DNA of 64,000 nt from Sphagnum compactum (Eukaryota > Bryophyta > Sphagnopsida > Sphagnales): assembly GCA_965153455.1 (NCBI GenBank), contig OZ234500.1, positions 18,348,225 to 18,412,224 of the forward strand. The letters run 5' to 3'. Each line of letters begins with the position of its first letter. The stretch's first letter is position 1. Under the pieces are notes generated by a model that was not told the DNA's origin, ran no database searches, and worked only from the letters and a program-made list of their open reading frames with translations. Position numbers and translations under genes: made by a program. Positions 55,511 through 64,000 of the stretch are shown here, piece after piece.

Positions 55511-58500
55511 CTATCTTAGTAATCGGAGCATTACGAGTGTAATGCCGGGGGCTGGGGGCTGTTTGACCAGAGAAAATACACAGGAGTGCCGGGCTGTTTT
55601 CGCGCGATGCCGGGCTGTTTTTGTTGACTTTTTTCACTTTTACTTACTTTTAGTTACTTTTTTTACTGGTCGTAAGTTTTGTAAGTTACTTTTTACTGGT
55701 GAAAGGGGTAAGTTTTGTTACTTTTTTTACTACTCGTAAGTTTTAGGAAATTACTTTTTACTGTGGAGAAGGGGCAGGGTTTATATTGGGTTGATTGTGC
55801 GAGGGGGGGTTTAGGGGTGCACCTTGATGCATTTTTTTAATTTTTTTTTTTACTGTTGAGGGGGAGGGGGGAAATGGGTACCCCTAGATATATGGGTTTA
55901 GGGTGGAAGGAGGACGGGGATATGGGTACATTTAAGGTCCCTTTTTAAGATATATATTTGTTGTGTTTGGATGGATGACGGGCAGATGAGAAGATGGATG
56001 ACGCGACGGACGGATGGATGGAAAGCTTCATCTCGTCCACGACGTCGTTTACTATATAAGAATATAAGATCCCCATTTCTTTATCTTTTTTTTGTTTCGG
56101 TCTTTCTTTCTTTGTGTTTTTTGCATTCCTTTTCTTTTTCAATTTTTTTTCAAAAAGGTTTTCTAAATAATAATTAGAAAGTGAAATTTCATTTCCACAG
56201 AACGAAAAAGATCAGTAATATTTTTTTTGATGATTCATTTTTTCCTTTTTATTTATTTATTTATTTTTCATTTTTCAATTTCTCAGGCTATTTTGTTTTA
56301 TTTTCGAACAGCCTTGTTCTTCAATAATAACCACAAAACGAGAAATAATTTATGAAGCGTAAGTGTTTTTTTATCGTTGTTTTTATCTCTCCGCAAATTT
56401 GAACGCAGGCTTGCAAGGTTCATGCCCACCGCAATGATCACAGCACACACGATAGGAAGGCCGAGAATATGACTTGAAGCAGCCAGGGTTCCGGCTGTAC
56501 TAAGCCAGGGGTGCGACGAGAACAAAGACGATAAGAAAGGAAAAACAAAACTCGATGGATCGAGCCCAGGGTAAAGAGCCCAAGGAACTCGTGCATGATT
56601 TCGGTAGTGCGCTACTTCTTCCTCGGTGTTATGCGAGCCCAAGAGTTCAGCCACCGGACTGCCTAAACAAACATCAACGGAGATAAGCAACGAGAAGTAG
56701 TTCGAGTCAATGCCAGTCACATTCAGTTTGCGAGGAATGACTCGGGGTCATCAGTTTGATCCTCTCTCCATCAGACTCAGCCAAGTTTCACAGATTATCC
56801 CTAGGATTTTAAGTTTCCCAGGGTACGCAACCTTCATTCATTTTAGACACGACTGCATGTTTGTTTCTTCGACGAATCATGTTGCACTCGATTGATCACC
56901 GTCGCGCAATGCAGATTGCAGCTGTCTACTAACAAGATGTATTGTATTAGGGTTCAAACGACACAATTGCAAATAGGACGTTCCACAGTAAGTCTATGTC
57001 GTATTCACCGTGGAACTTATGGCGTCGTAAACGTGTTATGGGCACATCGCAGCAAAAGCATCCGTAAATTGCCCAGGGCGTACCGTGGGTTGCAAGACAT
57101 ATGACATCGCAACAACATGTAGGGAAAAACTTTGTGTCCGTATCTCAGGTTTAACGAACGATAATCAATACCGAGGGTTACATCATCCATAAACAGTGCT
57201 ATCCGTCGGAGAATGTTTCCACTGACCCAATTCACAAGGCGCACCCTAAAACCCGGTCGAACAGAAGCACGACTCATGTTATGGAATTACAAAACTTCAT
57301 GCAGGCAACGTCGGGCACCTAGAGCCTCCGCGACGGTTTAGAACACCTTGGTTCAAACCTCCGCCGCAATTCCCCATGATTGCAAGCCACATGGTTCACG
57401 CACCAACTACCACTTCGTCCAAAATTGAAATTTGGTCTAACTCACAAAGTTTTAACATCTGCGTAGAACATTGCACGATAAAAAAGAACATTGCATTTCT
57501 TCTGCAGCAAGCTCCAGATATCTGAGGAACATGTGAAGAAACATGCCGACGAATTGAAGTTCCAAAACATCGATCCGATGACTACTTTGTCTACTCGGAC
57601 AAATGTCCTATCTTAGTAATCAAGACTTTCGCTCTCGATATGGATACCGTTGCCTGTAACGAATTCAACATCGTCCCAAGTACATGATTTCTGATTTATC
57701 CTAGGTTTACTGCCAGATCCACCGACTTTGCCGGCTTATGAGCTTCATCACGAATCAATCATGCGACAAAATTTGTTCAGAAGGAACCAATCAACATAGA
57801 GTACGTGACCCATTCGTTAGTCATTTAGACCGACCGACCATCAATTGGTGAAAATATTGCGTGTGAGTCGCAAGGAGCAAACCTTCCTAAGGGGGTGCAA
57901 AGAAGGAGAATGAATCGAACGACCGCCATAGACGTAACACGGGTGGCAACTCTATTGCAATTCATTGAAACCGTGGGACGCCTCGGAATTGGCCCATGAG
58001 GAAGTGTTTCCAAGTCCTATACATACGATGATGAGGCAAGATGCGTTGCATTCGGCTGGTCTAGAGCAAAATCTGGTTTGGAAGTCTTTCGAGCCAAATT
58101 TGTTCTTCAGAACGTGAGGATATCCAATTTTGCAACCGACCGACGTAACTGCCACAAGAATGAGGTCAACATCAGCGGATGCTTGTGCATGAAACAACAT
58201 TGAACGGATGCTCAAATGCATCACCGTAGCTCCTATAAGCGCAGTGGTTAGTGCTGTGCAGACTAGGAGGGCTTCCTCACAGTGAAGCTCGGAACCACGG
58301 GAAAACTCGAAGACGAAGGTGTAGTCCATGCGAGCACGCTTCCGCATGTACAGGTTCCATCCATACATGTACATATGGATGAGCACCAGCGCCACCGAGC
58401 TGTGCACCCATCAGACCGCGCACGCCAGAGGAGAGGAACATTCGGACTATCTATCAGCGTCCACCTTCGAAAGGAAAGCTACAAATTGCCTTCCTAAACA

Positions 58501-59487
58501 AAACATTTGGTGATTGTCCCTGAGTGAATTGGTCGGTAGAGAGGATAAATCAACGCGAGTAAGGGAATAAGATAGTGCTTGAAAGTTAAGAAAATGGTCC
58601 GCAAACAAGTCAAATATTTTATCTTTCCGTAATCCCCACCTAGTTGTAGTATGCCGCCAAATTAAATGCTAAGATCAGTATCGATGAACGCCCGGTGGAA
58701 AACCCTGCGCAAGAGCAAGATGGAACCAGAATTTAGGACTCACAATTGTACACCAGAAATCTACGGCGCATCTCAATGAGCTTCAAATTTCCCGTAAGTA
58801 AGTAATACGATCGCAACACAACATTAGAGGCTCTGATGCTTCTCGCCTTATGAATGTATCAACCCCTTTTGCACCGACAACAACAATTTATGCACTGGGA
58901 TTTGGCTCTTTAAGGTGAAAGGGATGCCTCCATACAAAACCACTAAAAATGCAAACCCATGTTCGATGATGGTAATCATTTTTATCATACCCGGTAAATA
59001 CGTCGGACTGTGAGGGGCTATTCGGTGAATTAGTCTCGGTGCTGCCATGGCCTGTTGCTGATTACCGGACGTGAAACGCTCTGCAAATGTGACCTCTGCC
59101 TTCCCCGTATGTTGACTTACCCGCCATATCCATGCACAATTGGGTACTTTCAGAAATCCACATTTTTCCTAGTTCATATAACATACAGGTTTCAAATCTT
59201 CTTCCTGGCCGTTGACTAATTAAGACCGGTCCTTCTATCAGCTGTCTCGGTAGTTGCAGAAATGACCTTGCAGATCATGAACAAGGGTCGTCAACCTTCT
59301 CGGAGGAATTGATGTGAGCACAATCCACATGATGCACATAGCTCAGAGCTATAAACGAATCCAACGACCTGCACCAACCCCCAGCAATTGTTGTACGAAA
59401 AGAGCACCCGACCACTCCAAAGTAGTCGAAACACTCACTCATAACTGAGAAACAAATCTCGTTGCAACTATTGTGAACAAAAGTCCT
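55511..59487. repeat. ~3.98-kb subtelomeric block B (duplicate of 48608-52587)
   Basis: Begins 'ctatcttagtaatcggagca', here set into the end of a satellite unit, and carries the same module and PHO1-like pseudogene as block A. The minus frames at 56298-56720 and 57017-57277 are equivalents of those in block A and unassigned. Confidence 0.95.
58130..59099 (-). pseudogene. PHO1: PHO1-like (SPX-EXS) gene, copy B, with EXS exon
   Basis: SPX-end exon 59099-58991 reads AEVTFAERFTSGNQQQAM, then IAPHSPTYLPG. The helix exon near 58700-58590 has an extra ~5 bp (aatt-type insertion) that leads to a stop. The EXS exon starts at 58399 (cag|CTCGG): SVALVLIHMYMYGWNLYM, then KRARMDYTFVFEF and LVCTALTTALIGATVMHL. 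This is a clear match to the 'ALH.YMYG.NLYMWK..RINY.FIFEF' opening of plant EXS domains. The join FPTF-S-SVALV would require a GC donor (AA or AG|GCACTA). Later EXS exons and early SPX exons are not identified. The EXS reading frame is intact here, the helix exon is not. Confidence 0.82.
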
Positions 59488-59754
59488 GAAAAACACATCG
59501 TCCATTCCGAGAAACTCGTCCTCCCAGGCTCGTAGCACGAGAAGAAAACTCCAAGAAAGACAAGCAGTCAGCTGAAATGTAGACACTATGCATGCTCTGA
59601 ATACTCAAAACCTATCTCTGTTTGTGTTGCCAAAGCAAGGTGTCCAGAACTTCGGTCGAAGTTGGAGGAGGATAAACGGTGACTTTCTGAAACTGTTGTG
59701 CTTTCAATACGATTATGATATCCAAGATATGAGATCAATGTAAACCCTGGGAGA
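59488..59754. other. Remainder of the PHO1-like block, equivalent of copy C end
   Basis: 59488-59650 matches 47765-47928 of copy C and is missing from block A. Function unknown. The antisense frame near 59275-59586 is conserved in copy C only with stops. Confidence 0.5.
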
Positions 59755-61187
59755 AGTCAAACAACCTTCTCCGAGTCCGATATCCGAATCCGGGTTCAAA
59801 ACAAGATCCGCAGCTCCAACCCGAACCAAATTTACTCTTGAGTCTCGAAGCATAACTTGAGCCAAACTCAGTGTTGGTTCTAGAATCAGAAGTGAAAGGC
59901 CGGAGCTTTTGAAAAAACAAAAGTAGTATGGACAAATATACCATAACCTCTCCGAAAAGAATGTCCACAAATAGCTATACAAAATCCTCATCCAGCATTT
60001 CTCCTGCATTATTCTGGCAGCAATCTGAAGACTCAATAAAGATGTTCACAAGCACTCATGATGCATTAGCGAATCCAAATCATCCGTAGAGTCCCCATTC
60101 AAGCTGCAGTCTAATATCCAAATCCGGGTTGAAAACAAGATCCGCAACTGCAACCCGAACCAAACTTATTCTTGCGTTTAGAAGTAGAACTCGAACAAAA
60201 CTTAATGTTCGTTCTAGAAGCAGAAGGAAAAAGGCCGGAGCTTTCGAAAAAACAAATGTAGTATGGACAAGTGTACCATAATCTCTTCACAAAAAATGTC
60301 CACAAACAGCTTTACAAAATCTGCACCCTGCATTTCTCTTGCATTATTCTGGCAGCAATCCGAAGACTCAATAAAGATGTTGACAAGCACTCATGATACA
60401 TTACCCAATCCGAAACATCACTAGTGTCCTCATTCAAGCTGCAGTCTGATATCCGAGTCCGGGTTCCAAACAAGATCCGCAGCTGCAACCCGAACCGAAC
60501 TTAGTCTTGAGTCTAGAGGCAGAACTCGAACCAAACTCAGTGTCGGTGGTAGAAGCAGAAGTCAAAGGCCGGAGCTTTTGAAAAAACAAATGTAGTATGG
60601 ACAAGTATACCATAATCTCTCCACAAAAAAATGTGCAGAGACAACTCTACAAAATCTGCATCCTACATTTCTCTTGCATTATTCTGGCAGCAATCTGAAG
60701 ACTCAATAAAGATGTTGACGAGCACTCATGATACATCAGCGAATCCAAAACATCAGTAGTGTCCTCATTCGAGCTGCAGTCTGATATCCGAATCTGGGTT
60801 CAATATAAGATTCGCAACTGCAACCCGAACCAAATTTACTCTTGAGTCTCGAAGCATAACTGGAGCCAAACTCAGTGTTGGTTCTAGAAGCAGAAGTGAA
60901 AGGCCGGAGCTTTTGAAAAATCAAAAGTAGTACGGACAAGTATACCATAATCTCTCCGCAAAAAATGTCCACAGACATCTCTACAAAATCTGCATCCTAC
61001 ATTAATTCTCTTGCATTATTCTGGCAGCAATCTGAAGACTCAATAAAGATGTTCACAAGCACTCATGATACATTAGCGAATCCAAATCATCCGTAGAGTC
61101 CCCATTCAAGCTGTAGTCTGATATCCGAATCTGGGTTCCAAACAAGATCCGCAGCTGCAACCTGAACCCAACTTAGTCTTGAGTCTA
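59755..61187. repeat. ~335-bp tandem array with a shared minus-strand ORF
   Basis: The word 'aaaggccggagcttt' recurs at 59895, 60230, 60564 and 60899 (periods 335, 334, 335). Each unit also has 'attattctggcagcaatc' and 'gcagtctgatatccga'. On the minus strand three units keep a frame containing FQKLRPFTS...RTNTEFGSS and KSKFGSG.SCGSC.EP.FGY. Copies differ by 5-10%. Whether the ORF is selected or incidental is unknown. Confidence 0.9.
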
Positions 61188-62164
61188 GGGGTTTAGGGTT
61201 TAGGGTTTAGGGTTTAGGGTTACATGTGTGTCCCCACCAAAATTGGGTTTTTTTTTTTGGGTTTTGAGGTGACCTACCCCCCCATTTTCAAGGGTTCTAA
61301 AGCCAATGGTGCAATAAAATTCGCTTAATCGATCACCATTTGGAAGATATGGGGGGTGTGAAATTTTAGGGGGGCCGGATAGATGAGGGCATAAAAGGTT
61401 AATTATGATACATGTTGAAGGTTTTGAAGTGACCTACCCCCCCATTTTCAAGTGTTTTAAGGCTAGTGGTGGAGTTATTTTTGCTTGAAAGTGTCAGATT
61501 TGCAAGATATAGGAGATTTGGGGTTTTTGTGTTTGATGGGCATTTTCACCTGATTGCGATGTTGTTTTTGATATTTGGAGATGGGCTACCCCCCCATTTT
61601 CAAGTATTCTAAATCCAATGATGTAAAAAAATTCGCTTACACTATCACCATTTGGAAGATATGGGGGGGTTTGACTTTTCAGTCCCTGGTTGACTTTCCC
61701 TGTGGTTCACAGAATTTGAGGGGGGAAGTTTTGCCAAAAATATGGAATTATGTGAAGTTTTGCTAAAAATATGGAAATATGTGAAGTTTTGACAAAAATA
61801 TAGAAGGGTTTAGGGTTTAGGGTTACATGTGTGTCCCCACCAAAATTGAGTTTTTTTTTTTGGGTTTTGAGGTGACCTACCCCCCCATTTTCAAGGGTTC
61901 TAAAGCCAATGGTGCAATAAAATTCGCTTAATCTATCACCATTTGGAAGATATGGGGGGTGTGAAATTTTAGGGCGGCCGGATAAATGAGGGCATAAAAG
62001 GTTAATTATGATACATGTTGAAGGTTTTGAAGTGACCTACCCACCCATTTTCAACTGTGTTAAGGCTAGTGGTAGAGTTATTTTTGCTTGAAAGTGTCAG
62101 ATTTGCAAGATATAGGAGATTTGGGGTTTTTGTGTTTGATGGGCATTTTCACCTGATTGCGGTG
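61188..62164 (+). repeat. Last two satellite units before the telomere
   Basis: Units begin at 61223 and 61825, each preceded by a short TTTAGGG tract. The first has an extra half-unit plus a small local repeat ('gtgaagttttg.caaaaatat', 61735-61805). The second ends 'cacctgattgcggtg' and runs into the terminal array. Confidence 0.93.
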
Positions 62165-64000
62165 TTTAGGGTTTAGGGTTAGGGTTTAGGGTTTAGGGTT
62201 TAGGGTTTAAGGGTTTAAGGGTTTAGGGTTTAGGGTTTAGGGTTTAGGGTTTTAGGGTTTAGGGGTTTAGGGTTTAGGGTTTAGGGTTTAGGGTTAGGGT
62301 TTAGGGTTTAGGGTTTAGGGTTTAGGGTTTAGGGTTTAGGGTTTAGGGTTTAGGGTTTAGGGTTTAGGGTTTAGGGTTTAGGGTTTAGGGTTTAGGGTTT
62401 AGGGTTTAGGGTTTAGGGTTTAGGGTTTAGGGTTTAGGGTTTAGGGTTTAGGGTTTAGGGTTTAGGGTTTAGGGTTTAGGGTTTAGGGTTTAGGGTTTAG
62501 GGTTTAGGGTTTAGGGTTTAGGGTTTAGGGTTTAGGGTTTAGGGTTTAGGGTTTAGGGTTTAGGGTTTAGGGTTTAGGGTTTAGGGTTTAGGGTTTAGGG
62601 TTTAGGGTTTAGGGTTTAGGGTTTAGGGTTTAGGGTTTAGGGTTTAGGGTTTAGGGTTTAGGGTTTAGGGTTTAGGGTTTAGGGTTTAGGGTTTAGGGTT
62701 TAGGGTTTAGGGTTTAGGGTTTAGGGTTTAGGGTTTAGGGTTTAGGGTTTAGGGTTTAGGGTTTAGGGTTTAGGGTTTAGGGTTTAGGGTTTAGGGTTTA
62801 GGGTTTAGGGTTTAGGGTTTAGGGTTTAGGGTTTAGGGTTTAGGGTTTAGGGTTTAGGGTTTAGGGTTTAGGGTTTAGGGTTTAGGGTTTAGGGTTTAGG
62901 GTTTAGGGTTTAGGGTTTAGGGTTTAGGGTTTAGGGTTTAGGGTTTAGGGTTTAGGGTTTAGGGTTTAGGGTTTAGGGTTTAGGGTTTAGGGTTTAGGGT
63001 TTAGGGTTTAGGGTTTAGGGTTTAGGGTTTAGGGTTTAGGGTTTAGGGTTTAGGGTTTAGGGTTTAGGGTTTAGGGTTTAGGGTTTAGGGTTTAGGGTTT
63101 AGGGTTTAGGGTTTAGGGTTTAGGGTTTAGGGTTTAGGGTTTAGGGTTTAGGGTTTAGGGTTTAGGGTTTAGGGTTTAGGGTTTAGGGTTTAGGGTTTAG
63201 GGTTTAGGGTTTAGGGTTTAGGGTTTAGGGTTTAGGGTTTAGGGTTTAGGGTTTAGGGTTTAGGGTTTAGGGTTTAGGGTTTAGGGTTTAGGGTTTAGGG
63301 TTTAGGGTTTAGGGTTTAGGGTTTAGGGTTTAGGGTTTAGGGTTTAGGGTTTAGGGTTTAGGGTTTAGGGTTTAGGGTTTAGGGTTTAGGGTTTAGGGTT
63401 TAGGGTTTAGGGTTTAGGGTTTAGGGTTTAGGGTTTAGGGTTTAGGGTTTAGGGTTTAGGGTTTAGGGTTTAGGGTTTAGGGTTTAGGGTTTAGGGTTTA
63501 GGGTTTAGGGTTTAGGGTTTAGGGTTTAGGGTTTAGGGTTTAGGGTTTAGGGTTTAGGGTTTAGGGTTTAGGGTTTAGGGTTTAGGGTTTAGGGTTTAGG
63601 GTTTAGGGTTTAGGGTTTAGGGTTTAGGGTTTAGGGTTTAGGGTTTAGGGTTTAGGGTTTAGGGTTTAGGGTTTAGGGTTTAGGGTTTAGGGTTTAGGGT
63701 TTAGGGTTTAGGGTTTAGGGTTTAGGGTTTAGGGTTTAGGGTTTAGGGTTTAGGGTTTAGGGTTTAGGGTTTAGGGTTTAGGGTTTAGGGTTTAGGGTTT
63801 AGGGTTTAGGGTTTAGGGTTTAGGGTTTAGGGTTTAGGGTTTAGGGTTTAGGGTTTAGGGTTTAGGGTTTAGGGTTTAGGGTTTAGGGTTTAGGGTTTAG
63901 GGTTTAGGTTTAGGGTTTAGGGTTTAGGGTTTAGGGTTTAGGGTTTTTAGGGTTTAGGGTTTAGGGTTTAGGGTTTAGGGTTTAGGATTTAGGGTTTAGG
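62165..64000 (+). repeat. Telomere, (TTTAGGG)n chromosome end
   Basis: About 1.84 kb of the plant-type heptamer, roughly 260 units. Variants (ttagggtttaggg, tttaagggttt, ttttaggg) cluster in the first ~130 bp. A few occur again near 63906-63985 (tttaggtttaggg, tttttaggg, tttaggattt), which could be sequencing error or true variants. G-strand orientation places the physical end at or beyond 64000. Confidence 0.98.

Noticed and set aside
62165-64000. Possible coding or origin function in the terminal repeat
   Set aside because: Pure telomere heptamer; the orientation and position fit a chromosome end and nothing else is needed.
1-64000. tRNA, rRNA, snRNA genes, riboswitches and bacterial-type operators
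   Set aside because: I looked for cloverleaf-like and conserved rRNA/snRNA words while reading and recognised none; a covariance-model scan (tRNAscan-SE, Infernal) would be decisive.

Overview
The window is the right-hand end of a nuclear chromosome from the green plant lineage. Its last 1.8 kb is a nearly pure array of the plant telomere repeat TTTAGGG, with the G-rich strand running 5'->3' toward the window end, as at a true right terminus. Coding DNA is sparse, split into short GT-AG exons and separated by long AT-rich or repetitive stretches. Plant-type proteins are recognisable: a RAPTOR first exon, a plant-type LSD1-like (LDL3) C-terminus and SPX-EXS (PHO1-like) fragments. A canonical Cdc25 phosphatase signature (HCEFSSSRAP) is also present. 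Bona fide Cdc25 is not known from land plants but is known from green algae, so a streptophyte alga with a large repeat-rich genome is my best inference. The species is not established.

Layout. 1-7.5 kb: dispersed repeats and AT-rich DNA. 7.57-9.0 kb: RAPTOR exon 1 and a possible second exon (+). 9.1-11.4 kb: a 390-bp tandem array split by an inserted element with an 11-bp target-site duplication. 12.1-12.6 kb: one unknown exon (-). 15.1 kb: three adjacent hairpins, one built from telomere repeats. 16.4 kb: an orphan leucine-rich-repeat exon (+). 19.1-21.1 kb: four C-terminal exons of an LDL3-like gene (-), whose 5' side is replaced by a scrap of an ABCG transporter. 23.3-24.9 kb: an intact four-exon gene (-) that I read as a C2H2 zinc finger joined to a TET/JBP-like dioxygenase fold. 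26-28 kb: small duplications. 29.4-31.9 kb: shuffled LINE fragments around an inverted repeat. 34.9-38.5 kb: a Cdc25-like gene (-). 39-40.2 kb: duplicated G/C-rich repeat elements.

41-62 kb is a classical subtelomere. A module with a hairpin-bearing head recurs at least seven times. A ~4-kb block carrying a decayed PHO1-like gene is present twice (48.6-52.6 and 55.5-59.5 kb), and a third partial copy lies at 46.8-47.9 kb. A 336-bp subtelomeric satellite alternates with short degenerate telomere tracts, including a higher-order array of ~460-bp units. Several block ends abut TTTAGGG tracts directly, which suggests repeated breakage, telomere capping and recombination.

The genes do not form a pathway. 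The most complete and interesting ones are the TET/JBP-like gene (possible DNA-base modification) and the Cdc25-like phosphatase (cell-cycle control). Exon calls rest on splice-site phase and motif recognition by eye, without database searches.
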